The notes below the pieces were generated by a model that was not told the origin of the DNA, did not search any database, and saw only the letters and a program-made list of their open reading frames with translations. DNA of 64,000 bases, taken from NCBI GenBank assembly GCA_965221175.1, contig OZ244867.1, forward strand, positions 2,790,001 to 2,854,000. The letters are read 5' to 3'. The stretch comes from JAJDZL01 sp965221175 (GTDB lineage: Bacteria; Pseudomonadota; Gammaproteobacteria; Arenicellales; JAJDZL01). Numbering within the stretch: the stretch's first letter is position 1; each line of letters opens with the position of its first letter. Shown here piece after piece: positions 26,301 to 34,314 of the stretch. Position numbers and translations under genes: made by a program.

Positions 26301-26347
26301 TATTTCCGGATATTTTCCTGGCGAATGTGGTCATAGTTGCTAGCCAT
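23309..26347 (-). CDS. Sacsin-like GHKL ATPase with degenerate HNH-like tail
   Basis: 1012 residues. Residues 30-130 form a GHKL ATP-binding domain of the sacsin type: FVYELLQNAEDAEATQ (N-box with E and N), a degenerate G1 (FLHNGMNF) and IGKFGIGFKSVYAYT (G2). A long middle resembles uncharacterised sacsin-like proteins (FFSRLGIREPDVVSEV, KYHGWHQRG). The tail has ICQMCEDEMPF and AAHLALCPLCAAKF flanking YYFEAVQ, the layout of an HNH zinc finger whose catalytic His is missing. A strong AGGAGG precedes the ATG, which overlaps the helicase stop by 8 bp, so the two are co-translated. Probable antiviral or DNA-sensing role, inferred. Confidence 0.75.
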   Translation of the reverse strand: MASNYDHIRQENIRKYGEETRHLAFLGRLYSDRTHFVYELLQNAEDAEATQVLISLHEDRLEFLHNGMNFNEADVRGICGVGEGTKPEDLTKIGKFGIGFKSVYAYTTSPEIHCGNEHFRIEYYVRPHGIGFVDVSNPWTTKFVLPFNTSHASSDIAFAEIAERLMSLNVRTLLFLRNISEISWETDGGDSGIYLRDASRRGASRQITVIGQRKGEEDEEESWLVFERAVIAPDGCQVKPVEIAYRLEITEKGKSKKEEAIVPLHTSPLFVFFTTEKDTRLGFLVQGPYKTTPARDNIPIDDTWNTHLVEEAGQLVVDSLQHLKSMGLLTVRVLEGMPIQEEDFLPKSMFRPIYDSVVMALTEEELLPAETGGFISARGALIGRGAEIRSLLSAKQLAELSRKKATWGVSSRPEIQWLSGAITQERTPTLREYLINQLEIKEITPDNFARRVRRKFFVKQEDAWLVEFYRFLLKQEALWRESRFRWDSDGPIRHKPFIRLEEGRQVRAFGDDGAVAVYLPGKAIKGLPSVKSSLLAEKEVREFFSRLGIREPDVVSEVIENVLPFYKLDEIEVTEEQHADHISLIIQALQVDSVERRRMLLSELKECNFLFVRNAATGDQACSRPEEVYLRTPDLEIFLAGNPDAWFLDEQYSDTEEANFVNVGVRNDLRVSRREADCQGYVTVHKYHGWHQRGIDEFDPECWVEHLDFAVHHPTEKRSLFIWQIIARPLQRQIRGTLETSTRKDYSNSEKEFTMSKLGRYLITEAWVPNVNKEFHKPEDLSLGDLPGDFEADVGLAGNLRMKGSELTDLARKAGLDVGDLDLIRELKGMPEEFQYLKHLIEKRRAKPRFPGGRSKDPKRRIRQAGERAGKAPEKKYGIQPRKVRTSSLHGDKATYLRQSYTNEDSELICQMCEDEMPFRRRDGEYYFEAVQLFDDLTREHEAAHLALCPLCAAKFKEFVKRDEKQQKDLRIRVANEEELQFTVELGEKTGSIRFVEKHFIDIQGLIAGEEE

Positions 26348-29300
26348 GACCTTCCTCCTGCATTACGAGAACAACTCCGTACGCTACCGGTTCAGCATTC
26401 AAATCTGCCCTTTGAACCGCTGCTTCCAGCTCGGCCAAGCGCCTCTTATAATCGGCTTCCGCATTGTTGAGCTGCCCCTGTCGCATACGGCTAATCTTCT
26501 CGTTCGTCGCTTGCGTCAGTCTGTCCTCCAACATCGCAACCCTGGCATGGTGGCTTGTATTCAAGCTTTCTATTCTGTGGTCGGCGATACGCTGGTTCTG
26601 CTCTTTGTGTCTCGACCGGGCTTCAGCCCATAGTTCATAATGTGCTGTGTCAAGTTGATCGAACACAGCCTGGTCCGGTATTTGGGCATTCGGCAAAGTT
26701 CCAAGCCTCCCGTATTCCAAGAGATCTGAAAGATGCAAAGAGACTTCAGAAGATTGAGTAACTGGGTAAAGCACTAGATCATCTCGGACACCACTATATT
26801 GCCACTCATATATTACAAAAGGGTACTGCCCGGGAAGGATCTCAAAATCAACTGCTTGCACGACACATATAGGCTTCGAAGCACCCGGTTCCATGGCGCT
26901 TGCCGCCTGACGAACCAGTGGATGAAGAGGAGTAATAAATGCTGCGCTCTGGTTCTCAACTGCCTCTTGAGCGTCGAATGTAATCGCAAAGCGAGAGTCA
27001 CCACCCTTCAACAAATTTTCCCACTGTTTGTAAGTCGGTGAAGCTACCCGTGGAAGTGCTTGGTAGTCATTCAGAAGTCTTGTTCTCCCATCTTGGGATA
27101 CGCGCAAGATTTTCGTAGCTTTCTCGCCTAAGATGTACTCCTGTGTCTTCTCAGAGATACCCTTCAGGTAGCTGTCGACAAGATTCTGTATTGCAGCTGC
27201 CGAGAGCCAGAAGCTTGAAGCACCCTCGATCTCTTTCTGAGTCTGATCTGCTGGCAAACGAATGCCAAAGAGTTCTGCTTGCTTGTCTTCTAGCTCTTCC
27301 TGCTCTCGGACAAGCCGAATCTGGTTGTCTGCAATTTGCTGCAATTTTTCTTTTCGCTCAGCATCAGATATTTGAATATCCTCGACGACACTTCGAATCT
27401 TTTGCGCTATTTCCCCCAGAATCTCTTCACTGGCACCAAGCGCGCTGTTAAAAACACCGATTCGCAGCAGACAGCGGTTGTAAATATCTGCATCTACAGT
27501 GTCTGGCGTAATGAGGTTGTAGATCAGGACCTTCTCGCTTTTTTGCCCCTTACGGTCAATACGACCGATCCTTTGTTCGACACGCATGGGGTTCCACGGC
27601 AAATCATAGTTAACGATGCAATCGCAGAATTGGTAATCTAGACCTTCGCACCCCACTTCTGAGAAAAGGAGTACATCGATTGCTTCTCCGTCTTCTCGCG
27701 GTCTCTTGAACCTCTCTCGCAGCGCAACTCTGTTTTCATCGGGAGTTCCGCCATGAACCATCCCTACCCGAATGCCACTCGCAGACAGCTTGGCGAAAAG
27801 ATAGCTGAGCGTGTGACGGAAACTGCTGAAGACCATCAACTTATTGTTTTCCAGCTCTTGTTTATCGCGGATTATGCGCTTCAAAGCTTCTAACTTTGGG
27901 TCCTCAGTACCACCAAGCTGTTCTGCGCGTTTAACGACCCCCCCAATCTCTCCAAGAACTTCTACTGCTGTCTCGGGATCAAGAAGCTCGTACTCATCAC
28001 TAGATTCCTGGTCGCTCACATCTCCTATACGACGGTTCAGAATATCTTTTATTAGGGGAGCCAAACCATAGAGGCAGCTAGCCGCCTGCCGGCGGATGGT
28101 TGTCATCATGAAGTTGATACTTCTAGTTGGGTGAATCTTCGAGAGGATTTTTGCCTGAACCTCAAGTAAAGAATCATGAAGCTCTCGCTGTTGCGGAGTA
28201 AACTCCACCGGAACCGTCTGCGGCTCTCGAACGGTGAATTCACCAATATCACGCCGGCGTGTACGGTTGATAATAGTAGAAAACGTATGTAGACTCTCTA
28301 ATCTGTTAATTACACTAACCCTGTCCTCTGGTAAATGAGCCTTCTCTGTAAGTTCCTTCCTCACACTCTGAAACTCAGGATCGGTTGCCATAATTCGTGA
28401 ACCCCAATCCGTGCGAGTGGCTTCCTCCAATGCCGACACTGCTTCCTGTTGCCAATCTTCAGATCCAGCACGCGCAGAGTCAATTGCGCGGTTAATATGT
28501 GGATTTGGAGCTGCCATGTGCTGGAAACTCTCTCGGTCAATGATGAGATCAGGTCGAAGTAGGTTAAGCAAGACAAACAAATCGTCACTTCTTAACATCA
28601 AGGGCGTTGCAGTCAGGAACACCACCGCCTCAGCGTTATCACAAAAAAAGCGTACAGCCTCATGTGAGTATGTGTTTGGATTCCTGACATGATGAGCCTC
28701 ATCAACGATTACCAAATCAAAACGCGGTGGCGGATCAAGATCAAGCAAGCCTATTTGCCCCTTCTTCCGACGAGAGGAACCAGTTGCTTGGGTGCCATGG
28801 AGCTGAACCTCATCAAATAGAGAATAGGGAATAATGGTTTTGGCATGCTGATCTGGCCACTCACCTTCAAGATCCGTTTCATTAATGCAGTAGCGCAACG
28901 TAATTCCATCTAACTGCGTGAAACGCTCCTCAAAACGCTTCATTTCCATCAGCCACTTCCGTTCTGTAACGAGGGGCCTTGGGCAGATAATCAATACTGA
29001 GCTTACTTCTCGACGTGCCTGAAGCTCTCTGAGAACTAGTCCCGCTTCGATGGTCTTACCCACACCGACTCCATCAGCAATGAGCAGCCGCGGTCGATCT
29101 GCCCTTATGAACTTGAGTACAGGACGAAATTGGTACGGTATAAAGTCCACCCGTGCAGCATTTAGTGAGTACAGAGTTGAAAGACCAGGATGCTGAATCT
29201 GTAATGCAGTAAGATGTGCGTGAAACTGTTTTATGGGAACCAGTGTCTGGCCTTCTCCTTCTGGCAAAACAGCCTCCAACTGGGACTCGTAAAACCACTT

Positions 29301-29930
29301 TGGTGCCCCATCCATGAAGACCTGATACCTGTTTTCGGCCTCCAGTTTCTGGACTGCAAGAACGGGACCTTTCTTCGATGAATCCGACTTCAGCCTGACA
29401 ATCTGAGTGATCTTGAAAGCCACTTCCTCGCACTGATCTTCTGTCACAGTTGGTTCCGTACCAGTGGCTCCTCCAGCAGTCGGCTGTTCAGTTCGGAACA
29501 ACTCTTTCCGCTTCTCCCGCACCTTGTCTTTTAAATCATTAGGCGCACTTATTACGGCAAGAAATCGCTGCAACGTGTCGAGATCCCTATAGATATCATC
29601 CTGGGGGAATTCCTCAACCGATGCGTGAGCCCACCGGTTCCTTACCGTTTGTATCTCTTTAACAAAATGTCGTGCATCCGGCGGAAAAGTTTCTTTCCAA
29701 TTTAGGTCGTACCAATTCTGGTCAAGAATGCGTATCAATGCCGCAAGATCCAGCCCTCCTAGTTCGGAGATGTTATGTTGCTCTGCATACCTCTGCTGAT
29801 GAGATGACAGCTTGTCAACTACACACGTCGCCCACCAGTCCTCATCCCCGAGTGCCGGCAATCTCTTGTCCAGAAAATAACAAAGCTCTGCTGCAGTCTG
29901 ATGTAGCAATTCGCCTATGTTCGTACTCAT
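26340..29930 (-). CDS. Swt1-type HEPN domain fused to SNF2-family helicase
   Basis: About 1196 residues from the ATG at 29930, chosen because GGAGAA precedes it. The N-terminal 110 residues match the Swt1-like HEPN domain (LIRILDQNWYDLNWKE, EIQTVRNRWAHAS with the R-x4-H motif). The SNF2 core follows: Walker A ADGVGVGKTIEAGL, VDEAHHVRN (motif II), VFLTATPLML (III), LMVFSSFRHTLSYLFAKL, and QRIGRIDRKGQ (VI). The C-terminal region is coiled-coil rich. Such domain pairing suggests nucleic-acid translocation coupled to RNA cleavage. It is first gene of the operon with the GHKL ATPase. Confidence 0.85.
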   Translation of the reverse strand: MSTNIGELLHQTAAELCYFLDKRLPALGDEDWWATCVVDKLSSHQQRYAEQHNISELGGLDLAALIRILDQNWYDLNWKETFPPDARHFVKEIQTVRNRWAHASVEEFPQDDIYRDLDTLQRFLAVISAPNDLKDKVREKRKELFRTEQPTAGGATGTEPTVTEDQCEEVAFKITQIVRLKSDSSKKGPVLAVQKLEAENRYQVFMDGAPKWFYESQLEAVLPEGEGQTLVPIKQFHAHLTALQIQHPGLSTLYSLNAARVDFIPYQFRPVLKFIRADRPRLLIADGVGVGKTIEAGLVLRELQARREVSSVLIICPRPLVTERKWLMEMKRFEERFTQLDGITLRYCINETDLEGEWPDQHAKTIIPYSLFDEVQLHGTQATGSSRRKKGQIGLLDLDPPPRFDLVIVDEAHHVRNPNTYSHEAVRFFCDNAEAVVFLTATPLMLRSDDLFVLLNLLRPDLIIDRESFQHMAAPNPHINRAIDSARAGSEDWQQEAVSALEEATRTDWGSRIMATDPEFQSVRKELTEKAHLPEDRVSVINRLESLHTFSTIINRTRRRDIGEFTVREPQTVPVEFTPQQRELHDSLLEVQAKILSKIHPTRSINFMMTTIRRQAASCLYGLAPLIKDILNRRIGDVSDQESSDEYELLDPETAVEVLGEIGGVVKRAEQLGGTEDPKLEALKRIIRDKQELENNKLMVFSSFRHTLSYLFAKLSASGIRVGMVHGGTPDENRVALRERFKRPREDGEAIDVLLFSEVGCEGLDYQFCDCIVNYDLPWNPMRVEQRIGRIDRKGQKSEKVLIYNLITPDTVDADIYNRCLLRIGVFNSALGASEEILGEIAQKIRSVVEDIQISDAERKEKLQQIADNQIRLVREQEELEDKQAELFGIRLPADQTQKEIEGASSFWLSAAAIQNLVDSYLKGISEKTQEYILGEKATKILRVSQDGRTRLLNDYQALPRVASPTYKQWENLLKGGDSRFAITFDAQEAVENQSAAFITPLHPLVRQAASAMEPGASKPICVVQAVDFEILPGQYPFVIYEWQYSGVRDDLVLYPVTQSSEVSLHLSDLLEYGRLGTLPNAQIPDQAVFDQLDTAHYELWAEARSRHKEQNQRIADHRIESLNTSHHARVAMLEDRLTQATNEKISRMRQGQLNNAEADYKRRLAELEAAVQRADLNAEPVAYGVVLVMQEEGHG

Positions 29931-30248
29931 GCGTTCTCCAATTCTATCGATTCTCATCTAATACCCTGATCGATACACATCCTACGTTCTGTTAAGATGA
30001 ATGATCCTCAAGTAAAATAAAACTTCACTTCTGCGTATACACTCCCTCTTATGACAGACGAGCAGTAGAACTTTACATTTATACGCTGCTATAAATGGGA
30101 TCTCCTTCATGTGCATGCAGATTTCATTATTGGACTAATCTTGTTTGGGTTATCATCGCTTCAGGACTGCACGCAGATATGCTGTTACTCACGGTTTATA
30201 AATTTTAAGCTTTCTGGCTAGGTACTTAGTGCGACCAACCCTAATTCT
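29931..30248. other. Intergenic upstream of the helicase operon
   Basis: About 320 bp with no gene. It must contain the helicase promoter; AT-rich runs are present, but I cannot pick a -35/-10 pair with confidence. Confidence 0.3.
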
Positions 30249-30530
30249 TTAATCCACTTCCAGAGTTAGGTTTTCCGGCAATTTCACTTTGTTGAAAAAC
30301 CTCCGAGCGATCCGTGTGGACGGACCTCATTGTAATCCTCTAGCCACTGCCGGCTGAGAGCTTTCGTCTCCGCTAATGTCAGAAAACACCAGTGGTTCAG
30401 AAAAGTCGTTCTGAAGATGCTGTTGAAGCTCTCGACAAATGGATTTTGCCAAGCGCTTCCCGGATCAATTTAGTGAGTGCAATCCCATGCTCCAAGAGCC
30501 ATTTCTTCACTTGGCGGGCCACAACCCAAT
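30249..30530 (-). pseudogene. IS3-family transposase (OrfB) C-terminal remnant
   Basis: Across three frames the minus strand encodes ARQVKKWLLEHGIALTKL, WQNPFVESFNSIFRTTFLNH, WCFLTLAETKALSRQWLEDY, NEVRPHGSLGG and KLPENLTLEVD with a stop at 30249. This is the DDE integrase C-terminus of an IS3-group OrfB, including the final catalytic Glu in VESFNS. Frameshifts and loss of the N-terminal part make it dead. Confidence 0.85.
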
Positions 30531-30770
30531 CCCTGTTTCAGAACCGCAAGCACGAATGCACGCCATAAATCCATGCTTGGTCGCCCCACCTTCAGATTGG
30601 TGCCTACACCAACCTGTTCATGCAAAAGCGTAAATATCTATTGGCGCATTTGTGGGTTGGCGTAAATGTGCTGAATTCCCCTGAGTATAGAGGGAACGTT
30701 GTCCCGTGATTTGGCATCGATATCAATCTCGCCAAACTCCATCTGACTATTTTCGACTTTTCTTATTGCC
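30531..30770 (-). pseudogene. DDE transposase N-terminal remnant (IS1182/ISNCY-like)
   Basis: The frame reads IRKVENSQMEFGEIDIDAKS, RDNVPSILRGIQHIYANPQM, RQ, an in-frame stop, IFTLLHEQVG and LKVGRPSMDLWRAFVLAVLK with QGLGC. The GRPxMDLWRxFVLxVL motif is typical of the N-terminal domain of certain IS transposases. It is joined end to end with the IS3 fragment near 30531, suggesting nested insertion or deletion. Confidence 0.75.
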
Positions 30771-30901
30771 TGAATTCCTCGAAGATTTGCCGGTTTCAGG
30801 GGATTTTCACTCAATTATATGAAATATTCTTGATTTTGTTCAAGATTTTCTGATATTATTTAATATTATCAATATGTTAAGAGTTTTATGGCAGACACTA
30901 A

Positions 30902-32692
30902 CTAGATGAACCATGGAGTGGCCTCAAGTACTGGGTGGAGCTGAAATGGTTCCGACTGCCTTAGAAATGCTGCGGTTAGGTATGCGATATCATGTGCAAA
31001 TTTCAGTGTGATCGGCTCTCCACAGAAAGAATCCGAGGATGCCCAATTCAATTTGGTTAAATTCAGAACTTGCACAGCAAGAGCACGAAGGTCGGGCTCC
31101 ATTGTTGACAACCCTTTTGGTCGCTCAACCCATGCCGAAATTTCCAAAGGTTTGGGTGTTCCCAATGCTTGACGATACGGGTTATAGCCAGTCGTTGACA
31201 GATAGATTTGGTTCTTTTTGGCTTCGACATAGCTCCCACGTCGTAGGCTGCCGTCCGTTTCCGGTCGATTATCATAGAACCGGACATTGTGATGTGAATT
31301 TATCCAAACAAATGTAAATGTACCGTTCGCAATTACTGTCTGGGCTGCTTCCAGGATTGAATTTCGATCATCTTTCGAAAGTTTGGCAGAGCAATGAAAA
31401 ACTATTTTAGGGGTAGGCGATAATAGTTCTTTTAGTTTCAATAGTGTCTTTTTTACCAGTTCTCCAAGACGATAGGTTCTCTCCTCAAATTTGAAATACG
31501 AGGTATTGCCGGAATAGAATTCCCATTTACCGTAACTGTTAAACACGCTGGCAGAACCCATAATTCGCTGCATGTCTCTCGACTGTGTGTATGAAAGTCC
31601 TACAAAGAAGTCAGCATCTGGAATGGCATCAGGCAATACCCACGGCGTGATTCCACACTTTGCAACAATATTCAAAGCCAAATTTAAATCCTTCCAATCT
31701 GGGTTTTGCAATGTCGGTGTATCCACCATTTGGCATGGTATTCCATTTTCCAATAGAATTCGTTTGATTACGTAATAGGGTGACCTGTGATCATCCCTTG
31801 AGTAACCGTATTCTGGAGCATGAACTAGGAAAATTCGTTTCAGATGGTTGTTACCCTTCCAATCTGAATGTTCTGTTAGCAGCCGCTCAGTCTCATTTGG
31901 GATTGATTCGATTTGGTTTACATCCACAATTGACGAGTACGAGAACTTTGTGGAAAACGTCCGCTCAGCACCTCGATATTTATATTTTCCAAATTTTAAT
32001 CGTTCGATTAATTCCAGCATTTCTTGGTGCATTGAATTTAGGCAGATAGGAACAATCTCGATGTTATGCGGGTTATCATCATAAGTCCCGTACTCTGTAA
32101 TGCCAGTTCGAACATTTGAAGATGACTGGTGTTCTCGGAACTCGACTGTTGGTTCGGGCAACCGGAAAACGGAAAGACTTTTCTTAGCGGAATTTCCCCG
32201 TTCACCAAGAGGTAAAGGTTCGGGAATTATATCAACCTCCAAATCTCCGAACTGAATGGGTGAAATGGAGTCGGCAACGTACTGTATCATCTCTGCGAGT
32301 CTCTCAAACCTTTCTTTAGCTGAGCCCGTCTTGGACGCAAAACTATGTCTTTTGATCGCAGTGGAGAGGTCAAAGGGCGTTCCCGATTGATCAAGCAATG
32401 CTTTTATCATCGAAATTGAGCAATATGGAATTATCAAGTTTACAGGTAGTTGTTCATCGGAATCTGTGTCAAACAAGTGAACTTTCGCGAATTCTGAACT
32501 GACTTCCACAATACGTCCTTCTTTCCATTGATCATGCTTTGCGATACAACGGCGATTGATCAGTTCGTCATTCGGGAATCGTTGACCTACGGCAGTTAGA
32601 TTTTGAATGTTGTTAACTTGGCATTTGTAATCAACGCTGAGATAATAATGCTCGAAATACTGTCTTATTTGGAATTCATACGCTGGGTACAT
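30902..32692 (-). CDS. Prokaryotic Argonaute, probably lacking its N-terminal domain
   Basis: 596 residues. The C-terminal 300 show a Piwi-like order: ADFFVGLSYTQSRD (first catalytic-type Asp), WEFYSGNTSYFKFEERTY, VFHCSAKLSKDDRNSI, VRFYDNRPETDGSLRRGSYV, YLSTTGYNPYRQALGTPKPL and LKFAHDIAYLTAAF (last acidic/His position). The front (PAYEFQIRQYFEHYYLSVDY, LINRRCIAKHDQW) resembles the L1/PAZ part. An N-domain of about 100 residues, usual for long pAgos, is missing. Upstream frames are closed and an IS110 gene starts 140 bp away. Whether all catalytic residues survive is uncertain: the position usually holding HxDG reads HCSA. Confidence 0.7.
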   Translation of the reverse strand: MYPAYEFQIRQYFEHYYLSVDYKCQVNNIQNLTAVGQRFPNDELINRRCIAKHDQWKEGRIVEVSSEFAKVHLFDTDSDEQLPVNLIIPYCSISMIKALLDQSGTPFDLSTAIKRHSFASKTGSAKERFERLAEMIQYVADSISPIQFGDLEVDIIPEPLPLGERGNSAKKSLSVFRLPEPTVEFREHQSSSNVRTGITEYGTYDDNPHNIEIVPICLNSMHQEMLELIERLKFGKYKYRGAERTFSTKFSYSSIVDVNQIESIPNETERLLTEHSDWKGNNHLKRIFLVHAPEYGYSRDDHRSPYYVIKRILLENGIPCQMVDTPTLQNPDWKDLNLALNIVAKCGITPWVLPDAIPDADFFVGLSYTQSRDMQRIMGSASVFNSYGKWEFYSGNTSYFKFEERTYRLGELVKKTLLKLKELLSPTPKIVFHCSAKLSKDDRNSILEAAQTVIANGTFTFVWINSHHNVRFYDNRPETDGSLRRGSYVEAKKNQIYLSTTGYNPYRQALGTPKPLEISAWVERPKGLSTMEPDLRALAVQVLNLTKLNWASSDSFCGEPITLKFAHDIAYLTAAFLRQSEPFQLHPVLEATPWFI

Positions 32693-32831
32693 TCGCAGTA
32701 TTGACCTGATATTGTTGGGGACTATCTACCATTTGTCAAATTTATTTAAAGCATTGTCAGTACTGCACATTTCGGTGAGTCTAAAAGATCGGTGCGTTGT
32801 GCCGCTGGCAAACGATCATTGAAATCGTTCG

Positions 32832-34094
32832 TTATGGTGCTGGCGCGGCCGGCTGCGGCTGATAGACTGAGGCGTTGCGCAACATGGCACAGACGACATA
32901 AAGCAACCGGTCTGCGACGCTACGCAGAGCGCGGCCGTGCGAGTGCCCGCGGGCTCGACAAGCGGTGTATTTGGCGCGGCTGGTCGAATCCCGCTGGATA
33001 GCGATTCTCGCCCAGTGGTACAGGGCATCGCTCAAGCGCCGGTCGGCTGCGCGCCGCCTTCGCACCACCCGGCTTTTTCCAGATTGACGGGTGACCGGAG
33101 CGACACCGCTCAGACAGCGCAGCGATTCATAGTCACGGCGCGCCAGTGCATCATGCGCTTCGGAAAGCAGCACCGAAACCACGGTCAAGCCGACGCCGGG
33201 CATGGAGCGCAGAATTTGCGTGTCATTTGGACGTTGTGGATCCTCTAACGCAGCATCCGCATCTTCCGGGCGCGGCACCTCGGCAAACTCGGCGATGTGA
33301 CGCTCAAGCTTTGTTTCAGTTTCGGCGATCTGGCGCTCAACGAGCTGCAGCCGTTCCACGAGGCTGGCCACGTGCTCGGCGTGAGTTTCGGCGGTGACTG
33401 GAGCCAAAAGTAACGGCCTGAAACGGAGCATTTGTCGCACCTGCTTGGCATTCAGGCGCCGGATTCGATGGCGCTTCAAAATGGCCCGGATGGTATTCGC
33501 ATGCAGCTCGACAGCGGCTTGCGGAGTCGGTGCGCGTTGCCATAGTTCCAGATGCCAGGACTGCAACCGGGTGCCAATCACCTCGCTGAACTGCGGATAA
33601 TAATTCCACAGTTTCTGGCGGATCCGGTTGATCAACCGGGTGCGCTCGGCGACCAGCTCTTCGCGCAAGCGCGAGCAACTGCGTAGACGCATCACTTGCG
33701 GGCTGGCTGGCTGCAATGTCCGAAAGCAGTGTCCGTCGGTACGCAGCGAATCGGCCAGCACCTCGGCATCGCGCCGATCATCCTTGCAACCGGACGGGCT
33801 GAACCGGTCGCGGAACCGATCCAGTTGCCTGGGGTTGATTGAATGCACCGCAAAGTCTGCGGCCAGCAGACTTTCCACCACCGGCCCGTGTGGCACCTCG
33901 ATGGCGACTCGTACCTGTGAAGCGAGGCCGCCAGCGAATTCGCCGAGCCACCGCAACATAGTGCCGATGCCTTCGCCACTATGAGCGAAACTTCGCTCGC
34001 CCAGCCGCTTGCCGTGGTTATCCAACACGCAAGCCTGATGTGTCTGGGAGCCCCAGTCGATGCCTGCATACACTTCAACTCGTTGATCATTCAT
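32832..34094 (-). CDS. IS110-family transposase
   Basis: 420 residues with both IS110 domains. The N-terminal RuvC-like DEDD part has VYAGIDWGSQTHQACVLDNH, VRVAIEVPHGPVVESLL and CKDDRRDAEVLADSLRTD. The C-terminal Tnp20 part has LRSMPGVGLTVVSVLLSEA and LRCLSGVAPVTRQSGKSRVV, with the catalytic serine in SGKS. Intact and GC-richer than its neighbours, so it looks recent. IS110 elements recombine using a bridge RNA from non-coding ends and have no long inverted repeats. Element ends are not resolved. It separates the Argonaute from the AlbA_2 gene. Confidence 0.92.
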   Translation of the reverse strand: MNDQRVEVYAGIDWGSQTHQACVLDNHGKRLGERSFAHSGEGIGTMLRWLGEFAGGLASQVRVAIEVPHGPVVESLLAADFAVHSINPRQLDRFRDRFSPSGCKDDRRDAEVLADSLRTDGHCFRTLQPASPQVMRLRSCSRLREELVAERTRLINRIRQKLWNYYPQFSEVIGTRLQSWHLELWQRAPTPQAAVELHANTIRAILKRHRIRRLNAKQVRQMLRFRPLLLAPVTAETHAEHVASLVERLQLVERQIAETETKLERHIAEFAEVPRPEDADAALEDPQRPNDTQILRSMPGVGLTVVSVLLSEAHDALARRDYESLRCLSGVAPVTRQSGKSRVVRRRRAADRRLSDALYHWARIAIQRDSTSRAKYTACRARGHSHGRALRSVADRLLYVVCAMLRNASVYQPQPAAPAP

Positions 34095-34275
34095 GGGTGC
34101 ATTCTCCTCGGTTTGGTTTATATTGAAACCTGCCGCGATGCTTGCCGGTTCCAGTACCGGTGCTCAAGGGCACAAACTATCTACGGGGCATCCATCGCGG
34201 CCATCGACCGGGGCACTTGTCCCCAACAGGCGCTCAAGGCGCAGGAATTTAAATGGTTGCTCCCGGTCGATCGGC
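34095..34275 (-). ncRNA. Candidate IS110 bridge-RNA region
   Basis: About 180 bp of GC-rich non-coding DNA directly upstream of the transposase start. It is bounded by a 17-bp inverted repeat and contains internal complementarity (GCCGGTTCCAGTACCGG). IS110-group elements express a structured bridge RNA from exactly this 5' non-coding end. Location and length fit; folding and loop-target matching are not tested here. Confidence 0.35.
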
Positions 34276-34313
34276 CTTGCTTCATTGAGAGCTTAGGCTC
34301 TCAATGAAGCAAG
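34276..34313. repeat. 17-bp perfect stem-loop at the IS110 edge
   Basis: CTTGCTTCATTGAGAGC, loop TTAG, then the exact reverse complement ending GAAGCAAG. It lies 1 bp beyond the stop codon of the AlbA_2 gene and at the outer edge of the IS110 non-coding region. No U-run follows on the AlbA_2 transcript, so it is not a classical terminator. IS110-group elements often target palindromic repeats, so it may be the insertion site. Confidence 0.6.
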
Positions 34314-34314
34314 A

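Noticed and set aside
34276..34313. Intrinsic terminator of the AlbA_2 gene
   Set aside because: Stem is strong but no T-run follows on the minus strand; kept as an inverted repeat linked to IS110 instead.
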